Below are positions 1-6,185 of a stretch of DNA of 21,936 bases, piece by piece. Made by a program: the position numbers and the translations under genes. Below the pieces are notes generated by a model that worked only from the letters and a program-made list of their open reading frames with translations, made no database searches and had not been told where the DNA came from. How positions within the stretch are numbered: position 1 is the first letter of the stretch; the number at the start of each line of letters is the position of its first letter. Source of the stretch: a virus; IMG/VR virus record IMGVR_UViG_3300007533_000367, positions 1-21,936 of that record; one strand, 5' to 3'.

Positions 1-216
1 GAGGAAGCGGCCGGGCGCTTCGGGATGGGCGCGCACGGTGATGGGCTGTTTGACGCCGCGCAGTTTGATGTCGGCGGCCAGCTCGGCGATGTAGCCGCCG
101 TCAATGTCTTTGCGCGGCTGGTCGAGGTCGAGGCTGACGCATTCGAGCGGCAGTTCCGCGACGACGCCGGGCTGCATTTCGATGGTGTGTTCGATGGTGT
201 CGGCGGTGGCACTCAT
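1..216 (-). CDS. ParB/Spo0J N-terminal-like protein (partial)
   Basis: This is the first 72 residues of a gene that runs off the left edge. After an acidic leader the sequence reads LPLECVSLDLDQPRKDIDGGYIAELAADIK and then GVKQPITVRAHPE, shown here in pieces. The pattern of a position-specific hydrophobic start, the QPRKD box, a helix and G-V-QPITVR is the N-terminal (ParB/Srx fold) domain of ParB-family proteins. In partition proteins this domain binds CTP and slides on DNA; in phages such domains also occur in small nuclease-like or modification-related proteins. Its start ATG overlaps the stop of the dNMP kinase gene as ATGA, so it is the next gene of the leftward operon. Whether a DNA-binding HTH and a partition role exist cannot be judged because the C-terminus is missing. 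Confidence 0.75.
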   Translation of the reverse strand, partial: MSATADTIEHTIEMQPGVVAELPLECVSLDLDQPRKDIDGGYIAELAADIKLRGVKQPITVRAHPEAPGRFL

Positions 217-821
217 GCAATGGGCTCCTCTGGCGGGGTGAAGGCCGGCGCGCCGCGGTCGGCGAAGTTGCGGTAGATCGCGATGCGCAGTTCGTTGTGG
301 AATTGTTCGATGGTGCCGAGGTTCGGCACCGTGCAGTCGACCAGGTCATCAGGCAGACCGAGTTCGCTGACACGCGCGTTGACGCCGGCCGCGGCCGGTC
401 GATCGATGTTCCAGACGCGCCCGCCGAGCGAGCGAATCCATCGCGCCTCGTTCTGGACGCGGATGTCGGTGACCGCGATGGCGAGCCGGAAGTTCGGCGC
501 CGGCTCCATGGCGAGGATGCGGGACTCGGCGATGGCCATCCACAGGTCGCCGTTGACCTGCTGGCGGCCCCATTCGGTGCCGAGGGTCTGCATCAGCTGG
601 CGCGGGCTTTTGCCCAGGCCCGGGATCGACTGCTCTTTGCTCGCGCGGTCGGCGAGCAGCTGCTCGTCGACGCCGAACTCGCCGAGCATGGCGCACAGGC
701 CCCAGCGGATCGGATCGGCCAGGGCGATGGCCTGAAAGCCCCAGGTTTTGAGGAACTCGGCGGCGGTGTCTTTACCGGCGCCGGCGGGGCCATGGAGACT
801 AATCAATATCATCGTCGTCAT
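213..821 (-). CDS. deoxynucleoside monophosphate kinase
   Basis: A 202-residue protein with a P-loop near its N-terminus (GPAGAGKDT, residues 11-19, K17 as the phosphate-binding lysine). It is followed by ALADPIRWGL and by GKSPRQLMQTLGTEWGR, which are hallmarks of the phage deoxynucleotide monophosphate kinase family (T4 gene 1 type). Such enzymes phosphorylate dNMPs to dNDPs for phage DNA synthesis, sometimes including modified bases. A second methionine at residue 4 gives an alternative start. The gene begins inside the end of the upstream 68-residue gene and ends in an ATGA overlap with the ParB-like gene, so translation is probably coupled. The family call is strong; substrate preference cannot be read from the sequence. 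Confidence 0.85.
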   Translation of the reverse strand: MTTMILISLHGPAGAGKDTAAEFLKTWGFQAIALADPIRWGLCAMLGEFGVDEQLLADRASKEQSIPGLGKSPRQLMQTLGTEWGRQQVNGDLWMAIAESRILAMEPAPNFRLAIAVTDIRVQNEARWIRSLGGRVWNIDRPAAAGVNARVSELGLPDDLVDCTVPNLGTIEQFHNELRIAIYRNFADRGAPAFTPPEEPIA

Positions 822-1005
822 CCTCGGGTTCGGGCGGACGGCTCTTCAGCCAGGCATGCGCTGCGGCCCGCAGCGCCCGGGCGACGGCCGGCTCGGCCAT
901 GGCGCGATCGAATGTGACGTAGAGGCGGCGAAGGCGTGGGCTGCGCTCGAAGGCGACGTGCAGCGCCAGTTCCTCGTCTGTCCAGTTCGGTTCGGCCATG
1001 GCCAT
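799..1005 (-). CDS. small hypothetical phage protein, acidic tail
   Basis: A 68-residue protein that starts at an ATG at 1005 (or 999, two codons later) just after the DUF2303 gene and ends 23 bases inside the dNMP kinase frame. A longer in-frame extension to 1134 exists but would lie within the DUF2303 gene, so the short start is preferred. The middle is rich in alanine and arginine and looks helical, with a WTDEELALHVAFE segment near the start. The C-terminus ends in a run of five aspartates followed by ID. No family is recognised. Its place in the tight leftward early operon supports it as real. A start further upstream of 1005 at a non-ATG codon cannot be ruled out. Confidence 0.55.
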   Translation of the reverse strand: MAMAEPNWTDEELALHVAFERSPRLRRLYVTFDRAMAEPAVARALRAAAHAWLKSRPPEPEDDDDDID

Positions 1006-1022
1006 GCCGGCGGGCGCCTCGC

Positions 1023-1847
1023 TCAGGGATCGCCGTGCAGGAACAGTCGGGGCTTCGCCTGGGCGCGGATCTGCTCGAGCACGTCTTTGACGGCGCTCTC
1101 GTGGACTTTGTGCGGGCGCACCAGGTCGTACCACATGACCAGGTTGCCTTTGTCCAGGCGATAGCGGAAACGCGCGGTCAGCTCATACGGCTCGGTTCCC
1201 TCGAAGACGCGGATGCCGAGCTTGAGCGTCTCGGGGATGGTGATATCGCCGGCATGGCCGGCGCGGCCCTCGATGACCTCGTTGTATTGGAACTGCACCT
1301 GGCCGTCGTTGAGGCGCTTGCCGCTCTTGAAATCGACGGTCGTTTTCGCCTTGAGCGAGGTCGCGATTTCGAGCATCTGCGCCGCCTCGGGCTGCACGAT
1401 CTCGTCGAAGTTCTGCTCGATGAAGCAGGCGAAGGTCAGCTGATCCATCTTCTCGCCGTCGTTTTCCACCCATGCCTTCCATTCCTTGGTCTGGCGACAG
1501 GTGAACACGACATGGTGACGGCACCAGGCGGGCCTGTCCTGGCTGACGTGGTAGTCGATGACGCCGCGGAACATGGCCATCTCGATATTACAGAAGACGA
1601 CGCTGACGTTCGGATCGCCGAACGCGTTGAAATAGGCGATGAACGAGTCGGCGTTGTCGACGGCGATCTTCGTGTCGAGATCGCGCGGCGTCTCCCGCAA
1701 ATGCGGGAGCTGGTGGAGCTCCATGTCTTTGGGCAGCGTGATGACAGGAATGCCGCCGACCTGCTTGACGTCGATGGCGCCCATCTGGCGGCCGGCCGCG
1801 AGGGCGGCTGCGACGTCGGATGAATTCGGGTTGGTTTCGTCGGTCAC
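1023..1847 (-). CDS. DUF2303 family protein (YfdQ-like)
   Basis: A 274-residue protein matching the DUF2303 family known from lambdoid prophages (YfdQ of the E. coli CPS-53 prophage). Features include the GAIDVKQVGGIPVITLPKDM segment near the N-terminus, DADSFIAYFN-type text (here DNADSFIAYFN), and the central HHVVFTCRQTKEWKAW block followed by FACFIEQN. The family's biochemical role is not established; it is typically carried in early operons of temperate phages. It starts with GTG, overlapping the previous gene's TGA as GTGA, which indicates translational coupling. Length is about that of the family, with no truncation seen. Confidence 0.85.
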   Translation of the reverse strand: MTDETNPNSSDVAAALAAGRQMGAIDVKQVGGIPVITLPKDMELHQLPHLRETPRDLDTKIAVDNADSFIAYFNAFGDPNVSVVFCNIEMAMFRGVIDYHVSQDRPAWCRHHVVFTCRQTKEWKAWVENDGEKMDQLTFACFIEQNFDEIVQPEAAQMLEIATSLKAKTTVDFKSGKRLNDGQVQFQYNEVIEGRAGHAGDITIPETLKLGIRVFEGTEPYELTARFRYRLDKGNLVMWYDLVRPHKVHESAVKDVLEQIRAQAKPRLFLHGDP

Positions 1848-2200
1848 TGGGTTTCCTCCACGGTTTTGAGCGAGCCGCTCGATTGCTGTTTGTCCGCGCT
1901 GCGCAGGTCGAGCTTGTGCTGGTCCGGATCGTCACGGGTGAGGTTGCCGTCGGGCGTGCCGAACATGAGCGTGGCGCCGCGCTCGAACTCGGGCAGCTTG
2001 TCGTTGATCTTGTAGCGCAGCTCGTACTGGCCATCGCCAATGGGCTTGACGAGGAGCTTGAGCGTGATTTCGGCTTGTTTGCCGGTATCGCGCGCGGCGT
2101 TGACCGCGGCGGCGAGCTTCTCGCTGAGCTCTTCCTGGGCGGTGCCGCTGCGCAGCTGCGCGACGGTGGCATTCCATAAATCGGGGCGTGGTCTGGGCAT
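1844..2200 (-). CDS. hypothetical protein upstream of DUF2303
   Basis: A 118-residue protein with an N-terminal helix-rich half (WNATVAQLRSG, then EELSEKLAAAVNAARDTGK) and a beta-like half (AEITLKLLVKPIGDGQYELRYKINDKLPE). It ends in a polar, probably disordered tail. Proteins of this shape commonly sit directly before DUF2303 genes in proteobacterial prophages, which suggests a shared function, but no function is known to me. The stop overlaps the GTG start of the DUF2303 gene by four bases, so the two are likely co-translated. No signal peptide or membrane segment is present. Confidence 0.7.
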   Translation of the reverse strand: MPRPRPDLWNATVAQLRSGTAQEELSEKLAAAVNAARDTGKQAEITLKLLVKPIGDGQYELRYKINDKLPEFERGATLMFGTPDGNLTRDDPDQHKLDLRSADKQQSSGSLKTVEETQ

Positions 2201-2229
2201 GGGGCGTTGGGCTCCTGTGGTTGTGGCGG

Positions 2230-2478
2230 CTATTGGGCGGTGGACGTTTGGCGTTGGAGGTAATGGCGCGCGCGCATGTGGCCTTCCTCGACGCCGGCCA
2301 GCCAGGCATCGAATTCGACGGTGCCGGGCTGGTATTCAGCGGGCCGTACGCGGCTGATTTCCGGCCCGCCGTCGATGAGGCGCTCCAACGCGGCGCGAAC
2401 GCCGCGTTTGTAGGGCTCGCTGCGCGGGGTGCGCGGCTTTTGAAAGGCGGCGTGATAGATCTGCGCGGCTTGGCTCAT
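2230..2478 (-). CDS. small hypothetical phage protein
   Basis: An 82-residue protein that begins MSQAAQIYHAAFQKPR. It contains a helical stretch (PYKRGVRAALERLIDG) and a charged, aromatic end (EFDAWLAGVEEGHMRARHYLQ) that resembles the small early-operon proteins that sense or bind host factors in many phages, but no family is recognised. The ATG at 2478 is chosen because it lies just after the stop of the upstream gene at 2487; a GTG at 2529 would create a long overlap. The Shine-Dalgarno match (AGGGA) is distant, so initiation may rely on coupling to the upstream gene. Confidence 0.6.
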   Translation of the reverse strand: MSQAAQIYHAAFQKPRTPRSEPYKRGVRAALERLIDGGPEISRVRPAEYQPGTVEFDAWLAGVEEGHMRARHYLQRQTSTAQ

Positions 2479-2486
2479 GGTGGCGA

Positions 2487-3245
2487 TTACTGTCCCTGCC
2501 GGCACGGTTCGTGATGGCGGGCCTCCCACAGGGCGTTCATGGCGTCGAGGCGCCGGTCAAAGCGGCCGAGACAGATTTCTCGCGGTGGCTGCCCCCGCAT
2601 GATCCCCGCGCGCCACAAGCTATACTCGCTGCGCACGACGCTGCCCAGGCATAGCGAATCACGCATCAGGATGGCCGGCGCATCCGGCCAGTCGACGCGC
2701 GCGGTATCGATTTCCAGACGGAAAGGCCCATCAAAAAAACTGGCTGCCTCATCCAACTCCAACGGAGTCGGCGACCCGAGACGCATAGCCCATAAGGCAT
2801 GCACGGCGTCCAGGGGCGTCGGGAAGCCGCTCAGTGTGGTCGTACCACGGGCGAGTCGCTCCGGGGCCTCGACATGCCAAAGGCCGGACGCCAGGCGGCT
2901 CGCGGAGCCGATCGGGAGACCGTCGCGATATAACGTTGCTCGCTGATCTTCGAACGGCAGGTGTTTCCACTCGAATTGCAGCGCGAAGGGTGGATCGATA
3001 AAACTCTCTGCCCGAAGGTCGGCGATGCTCTGGATCGTGGTCAGGCCCGCGTCATGACTCATCCCGGCGCGGCGCAATGTTTCCCGGGAAATCTGCTGTT
3101 CCCGATCGCCAACGCGAGTGGTCGTGACGGTCGTCTCGATGTCGCGATCCGACCAGGCGGCGATGCGGCACAGCGACCAGGCCAGCACGAAGCCGATCAG
3201 CAGGAAGAGCAGGGCGAGGCCCGCGATCTGGGCGCCAGCGCTCAT
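2487..3245 (-). CDS. membrane-anchored protein with internal duplication
   Basis: A 252-residue protein with a single N-terminal membrane segment (about residues 8-30, ALLFLLIGFVLAWSL core) and a soluble remainder. Two 69-residue units, one beginning FALQFEWKHL and one beginning FRLEIDTARV, align without a gap and share a LYRD/LMRD box, an IGS/LGS box, a GLW/SLW box and a closing LDAVHALWAMR/LDAMNALWEAR. The second unit follows the first with a period of about 88 residues, so the domain arose by tandem duplication. The start ATG at 3245 overlaps the previous stop as TGATG; the longer open frame to 3560 would run through the preceding gene and the operators and is rejected. Function is unknown. 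A membrane-tethered early protein could act in superinfection exclusion or host takeover, but this is speculation. Confidence 0.7.
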   Translation of the reverse strand: MSAGAQIAGLALLFLLIGFVLAWSLCRIAAWSDRDIETTVTTTRVGDREQQISRETLRRAGMSHDAGLTTIQSIADLRAESFIDPPFALQFEWKHLPFEDQRATLYRDGLPIGSASRLASGLWHVEAPERLARGTTTLSGFPTPLDAVHALWAMRLGSPTPLELDEAASFFDGPFRLEIDTARVDWPDAPAILMRDSLCLGSVVRSEYSLWRAGIMRGQPPREICLGRFDRRLDAMNALWEARHHEPCRQGQ

Positions 3246-3469
3246 CAGGCGGGCTCCGGCGCGGTGGGCAGCGCGGCGTGGAGGAACTGTTTGCGGTAGC
3301 GCGGCACCTTGACGCAGTGGCTGTTGCCCTGGGCGTTGCGCGGGACGGCCAGGTAGCTGCCGTCGGGCCGCTGGCGCAGGTGGCAGTCGAGGTTGTCGGC
3401 CAGGCCGACCAGGTCGCCGTTGGTGACGCTTTTGGGCAGGTGCAGCGTGATGGTCTCGTTGTCGCTCAT
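3245..3469 (-). CDS. first gene of leftward operon, hypothetical
   Basis: A 74-residue basic protein (MSDNETITLHLPKSVTNGDLV at the start, then CHLRQRPDGSYLAVPR and KVPRYRKQFL). The N-terminal text resembles a short beta-strand plus helix as in small regulatory or host-interaction proteins, but no family is recognised. It is the first gene behind the leftward promoter and its operators, so it should be made at once on derepression, the position of early regulators such as N in lambda. No antiterminator-like arginine-rich N-terminus is present. Its stop overlaps the next start as TGATG. Confidence 0.65.
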   Translation of the reverse strand: MSDNETITLHLPKSVTNGDLVGLADNLDCHLRQRPDGSYLAVPRNAQGNSHCVKVPRYRKQFLHAALPTAPEPA

Positions 3470-3530
3470 GGCTCTGCGTCTCCCATCGTTGGTGAAAAAA
3501 AGCCATCCCTGGCACTGGGTGGGGGCTGTT

Positions 3531-3599
3531 GGTAAGTATGTTTACCAGAGGATTCGGCAAGAGTCAACATGCTTACCCTCGGCGGTAAGCATGTCAGCC
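3531..3599. promoter_or_regulatory. left operator region, three repressor-like sites
   Basis: Three related 16-bp partial palindromes lie in front of the leftward operon. They are GGTAAGTATGTTTACC at 3531-3546, the complement of GGTAAGCATGTTGACT at 3562-3577, and GGTAAGCATGTCAGCC at 3584-3599. Their centres are 31 and 22 bp apart, i.e. close to whole helical turns. The same motif occurs three times at 5403-5461 beside the repressor gene and nowhere obvious elsewhere, which makes them the likely binding sites of the phage repressor and Cro. Confidence 0.75.
3539..3567 (-). promoter_or_regulatory. leftward early promoter (PL-like)
   Basis: On the minus strand a TTGACT hexamer (plus-strand 3562-3567) is followed after 17 bases by TAAACA (3539-3544). 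The -35 is the end of the middle operator and the -10 lies inside the first operator, so repressor bound there would block polymerase. It faces the leftward operon, whose first start codon is at 3469. The -35 is strong and the -10 is weak by eye. Confidence 0.55.
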
Positions 3600-3652
3600 G
3601 GGGCTTGAGTTAGCGTTTCCCGCTATATGGTGAGCATTGGAGGCCAGGGGGC

Positions 3653-5008
3653 ATGGGGGACGAGGAGAAGTGGCGGGCCCGCGAGGGCCGAAATGCCGTG
3701 GAAAAGGCCAGGCGAGAGCTTGCCGGATTGGCCGATGGCATTTTGGCCGATAGTGCGATTCGCGTGGACGAATTGGTCCATCTGGCCACCTGGCTTCGGG
3801 AGCGGCGCCGGAATTTGGGGCCTGAATACGCGCCATTGGCCGAAGAGGTCGATGATGTGCTGGCCGATGGGCGAATCGATGCCGATGCGGAAATCCGCCT
3901 GCGCGACGCCCTGGTTGACGCCACGGAGCGCTGCGACCCGAGTGCGGCTATGACTCCGCAGGATGCCGCGGTGCTTCGGCTGATCGGGTTCCTCAAGGGG
4001 ATAACATCGGACCGGGAGGTGAATGAGGCAGAGCTCGGGGAGCTGGAGTACCGCCTCGATGAGCCGGAGTTGAGCCAGAGTTCGATTGCCGGCGTAATAA
4101 GGAGGACGGTCGACGCCTATGCGATGGATCCTGGGCGATTGCAGCGTTCACTGGCGGCCATCGCCGGGCATGATCCGGAGTCTGGCGTGGTTTCGGGCTT
4201 GGCTATCAGCAGCAGTTTCGACGATCCAGACGACCCGGCGGAGATTATGTTTGCGGGCTCGAGCTTCTGTCTTACGGGCTCATTTCAATACGGGCCCCGT
4301 TCGCGATGCACGGCGCGCATCCACAGCCTGGGGGGAGAATTCCATAAAACCGCGACGAGGCAAACGGACTATCTCGTGATCGGGACGATGGAGACAAAGG
4401 CCTGGGCTGGACCCAGCTACGGCCGCAAGATCGAAGCGGCATTGGCGGCACGAGAAAAGGGCCGAGGCGCGCAAATTATAAGCGAGGCGACGTGGCATGA
4501 GGCCGCGAAGCGAGCTGAGTCAAGGCGTGCGTGGACGGAGGAGGTGGATCCGGAGCAGTATTTTGCCGGATGGGTATATCGCCCGAATCGTGCACAACGG
4601 CCAGCGCTCGGTATCGAGCTACGTGAACGGATCGAGCCAGAGAAGACGAGGGCGGCGCGCGATCGGGCTATCGCGAAAGGACTCGAAAGGAAGAACGCAG
4701 CGAAGATTCGAATTACTGTTAATCGCTGGACTGCGACGCGGCCGCTCGCCTATTCGCTTCAAAGAGGCGATCTATTTCACTCGGACGGCGAAAAGCGCTC
4801 GATTCAGATCGCGCATGACGGTGAGCCGTTAGAGGTGCATTCAGATCAATCGGGCATTTGGCGGGCATATCAGATATCGGCGGCGGACTTGGCACAATGG
4901 CTGCGCACCGGCATCGAGCCCATGCAATGCCGAATCGATCCGAACCTGTGCAGGAGCGAAATTCATCGATTCCTGCTGACGGCCGAGTTGAAAAAAGCTG
5001 CAAAATAG
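3653..5008 (+). CDS. BRCT-domain protein in the immunity region
   Basis: A 451-residue protein. Residues about 20-135 hold two or more helical repeats with the ADG/ADx-I-x-x-E-L pattern (GILADSAIRVDELVHLATWL, VLADGRIDADAEIR), like the TerB/EF-hand-like helices often found before phage and bacterial BRCT domains. Residues about 199-285 are a BRCT domain: MFAGSSFCLTGSF, SLGGEFHKTATRQTDYLVIG and IISEATWHEA, with T209-G210 and W281 at the conserved places, as in NAD-dependent DNA ligase. The roughly 165-residue C-terminal part is unrecognised. BRCT domains bind DNA ends or phosphopeptides. A GGAGG at 3639-3643 supports the start. It is transcribed away from the leftward operon and converges on the repressor gene (8 bp between stops). 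By eye it is less GC-rich than its neighbours, suggesting separate acquisition. No ligase or nuclease catalytic core is visible. Confidence 0.8.
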   Translation: MGDEEKWRAREGRNAVEKARRELAGLADGILADSAIRVDELVHLATWLRERRRNLGPEYAPLAEEVDDVLADGRIDADAEIRLRDALVDATERCDPSAAMTPQDAAVLRLIGFLKGITSDREVNEAELGELEYRLDEPELSQSSIAGVIRRTVDAYAMDPGRLQRSLAAIAGHDPESGVVSGLAISSSFDDPDDPAEIMFAGSSFCLTGSFQYGPRSRCTARIHSLGGEFHKTATRQTDYLVIGTMETKAWAGPSYGRKIEAALAAREKGRGAQIISEATWHEAAKRAESRRAWTEEVDPEQYFAGWVYRPNRAQRPALGIELRERIEPEKTRAARDRAIAKGLERKNAAKIRITVNRWTATRPLAYSLQRGDLFHSDGEKRSIQIAHDGEPLEVHSDQSGIWRAYQISAADLAQWLRTGIEPMQCRIDPNLCRSEIHRFLLTAELKKAAK

Positions 5009-5016
5009 AATGCGCG

Positions 5017-5400
5017 TCAGCCGTCCTCGGCCTGATCGTCTATCTCTGCTTCTGCATCAAACGTAGCAACAATCGTCTGGATGCGGGCGCGGTCAGCAGG
5101 GCTGAGGTGGCGATATTTCGCCAGTAGGACCTCTTCTTCCCTGGATTCCGCGCCCGCTCCATAGGGCGTTTGGGGCTCGCTGACCTGATACGGCGGCGCG
5201 CCTGTTAATAATTCATCGACCGTCATTCCGAACACCCGCGCCAGGGCGATCAGATTGCCCTCGCGGACGTTTTTGGTCGAACCGTTTTCCCATTGCGTAA
5301 CCGTCGGGCGCGCCACGTGAAGGCGGCGCGCCAGTTCGCCCTGCGTCCAATCGAATGATTCCCGCAGCTCTTTGATGCGCTCTCCGAGGCGTTTTCGCAT
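5017..5400 (-). CDS. XRE-family phage repressor (CI-like, short)
   Basis: A 127-residue protein with an N-terminal HTH_3/XRE domain (residues about 5-66): IKELRESFDWTQGELARRLHVARPTVTQWENG, quoted here as its pieces, followed by the typical LIALARVFGMTVDELLTG. The remaining 60 residues are short and charged, with YRHLSPADRARIQTIVATF, a segment common at the end of compact XRE regulators. There is no room for an S24/LexA-type autocleavage domain, so RecA-driven self-cleavage as in lambda CI is unlikely. The ATG at 5400 is chosen because the XRE domain begins there; an upstream start at 5478 would cover the operators and overlap the Cro-like gene. No Shine-Dalgarno is visible and an operator ends 3 bases before the ATG, so a leaderless message is possible. 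It lies opposite the Cro-like gene across the right operators. Confidence 0.85.
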   Translation of the reverse strand: MRKRLGERIKELRESFDWTQGELARRLHVARPTVTQWENGSTKNVREGNLIALARVFGMTVDELLTGAPPYQVSEPQTPYGAGAESREEEVLLAKYRHLSPADRARIQTIVATFDAEAEIDDQAEDG

Positions 5401-5402
5401 GC

Positions 5403-5461
5403 GGTAAGGATATTGACTACCGCCGTAGGCAAGTTGACATTGTGTAGTAAGCATGTTTACC
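5403..5461. promoter_or_regulatory. right operator region, three repressor-like sites
   Basis: Three 16-bp sites between the divergent repressor and Cro-like genes: GGTAAGGATATTGACT at 5403-5418, CGTAGGCAAGTTGACA at 5424-5439 and AGTAAGCATGTTTACC at 5446-5461. Centres are 21 and 22 bp apart. The first matches the middle left operator at 14 of 16 positions and the second matches it at 12 of 16; the third is nearly the same as the 3531-3546 site. The first site also sits in a larger inverted repeat (GCGGTA / TACCGC, 5401-5423). This is a three-site operator of the lambda OR kind. Confidence 0.75.
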
Positions 5462-5463
5462 AT
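5434..5463 (+). promoter_or_regulatory. rightward early promoter (PR-like)
   Basis: A perfect -35 hexamer TTGACA (5434-5439) is followed after 18 bases by TACCAT (5458-5463). The -35 is the end of the middle right operator and the -10 overlaps the third operator, matching the design of the leftward promoter. Transcription would start close to the Cro-like ATG at 5471, leaving almost no leader. The -10 is a weak match and its exact register is uncertain. Confidence 0.55.
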
Positions 5464-5470
5464 CGGCGCC

Positions 5471-5668
5471 ATGACCAAGACCCAAGCAGTAGAGATATTT
5501 GGTTCGGTGCCGCGGTTGGCGACGGCGGTCGGTGTGACGCGCCATGCGGTCTATCAGTGGCCCGAGCAGTTGTCGCAGGCGACGACCGATCGCGTAGTCG
5601 GGGCGGCCATTCGGGCCGGGATCGATATCCCCAGCGAGCTGAAGACCTGGGACGCGCGGTCGGCATAG
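5471..5668 (+). CDS. P22-Cro/YdaS-like DNA-binding protein
   Basis: A 65-residue protein: MTKTQAVEIFGSVPRLATAV then GVTRHAVYQWPEQLSQATTD. The pattern of a short first helix, FGS, and an A-x-A-x-G-V-T-x-x-A-V-x-Q-W recognition helix is that of P22 Cro and YdaS-type regulators. Such proteins bind the early operators and turn down repressor synthesis during lytic growth. The start at 5471 is preferred over the in-frame ATG at 5453 because the family begins at MTKTQ and because 5453 lies inside an operator. It is the first gene of the rightward early transcript, directly opposite the repressor gene. Confidence 0.8.
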   Translation: MTKTQAVEIFGSVPRLATAVGVTRHAVYQWPEQLSQATTDRVVGAAIRAGIDIPSELKTWDARSA

Positions 5669-5695
5669 AACCAATGGGCAACGCAAATAACTGTC

Positions 5696-5715
5696 TGTTC
5701 ATGCGAACATTTTTT
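5696..5715 (+). terminator. weak hairpin with T-run after cro-like gene
   Basis: TGTTC (5696-5700), loop ATGC, GAACA (5705-5709) is followed by six Ts (5710-5715). A 5-bp AT-containing stem is weak, so it could be at most a partial early terminator of the tR1 kind or an RNA-processing site. It lies between the Cro-like gene and the next gene. Confidence 0.3.
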
Positions 5716-5725
5716 ACCCGCAAAA

Positions 5726-5760
5726 CGACCGTCAAGACGAGTCAACCGACATGACGGTCG
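5726..5760 (+). repeat. inverted repeat covering a start codon
   Basis: CGACCGTCA (5726-5734) and TGACGGTCG (5752-5760) are perfect 9-bp arms around a 17-base loop. The second arm includes the TG of the ATG at 5751, so in RNA this hairpin would hide the start codon of the HTH gene. It may instead be an operator. Confidence 0.45.
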
Positions 5761-6185
5761 AGGATCGACAGGGCGATTTGCCGCTGCGGCCGCGCCCAGC
5801 GCGCCAACCGCAGGAGGTGCCGCTCTCGGTCATTCTCAAGCAGCCGAACCGTCTGGCCGTGCTCAAGCTGCAGGCGCAGGCCTCGGGCCTGACGGACGAT
5901 CAGATTGCGCGCGAGATGGAGATCGACCCTGGTCAATGGGCGCGCATCGTCGCCGGCAAGGCCCATTTACCAACGAACAAATATCACCGTTTCAATCAGA
6001 TCACCGGACTGCATTACATCCTGCTCTGGGATGTCTATGACGAGGGGTTCGATCCGGATTCGTTGCGACCGATGGAGTCGGACCTCGAGCGCCGACTGGC
6101 TGAGGCGGAAGAGCGCAATCGCGAGCTGCAAAACGAGATCGAGATCATTACGCGATTCACGCGGCAGACTGGGGCGAGATCATGA
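5751..6185 (+). CDS. HTH regulator with coiled-coil tail (CII-like position)
   Basis: A 144-residue protein. After a proline-rich leader, residues about 25-95 (PLSVILKQPNRLAVLKLQAQ, then LTDDQIAREMEIDPGQWARI) look like a lambda-repressor-fold HTH of the phage CII/CP76-type regulators. Residues about 108-140 (DLERRLAEAEERNRELQNEIEI) form a clear coiled coil, suggesting a dimer or tetramer. Being second on the rightward early transcript, directly after cro, it holds the place of cII, so it may activate lysogeny genes or help replication; this is inference from place and fold. The ATG at 5751 lacks a good Shine-Dalgarno and lies in a hairpin. The end overlaps the next start as ATGA. Confidence 0.65.
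   Translation: MTVEDRQGDLPLRPRPARQPQEVPLSVILKQPNRLAVLKLQAQASGLTDDQIAREMEIDPGQWARIVAGKAHLPTNKYHRFNQITGLHYILLWDVYDEGFDPDSLRPMESDLERRLAEAEERNRELQNEIEIITRFTRQTGARS

Noticed and set aside
3246-3560. N-terminal extension of the membrane protein up to 3560
   Set aside because: It would run in another frame through the first operon gene and into an operator; the ATG at 3245 overlaps the previous stop in the operon style.
5696-5715. LexA-type SOS box at TGTTC-ATGC-GAACA
   Set aside because: It does not match the gammaproteobacterial CTGT-N8-ACAG pattern and is followed by a T-run, so a weak terminator is the simpler reading.
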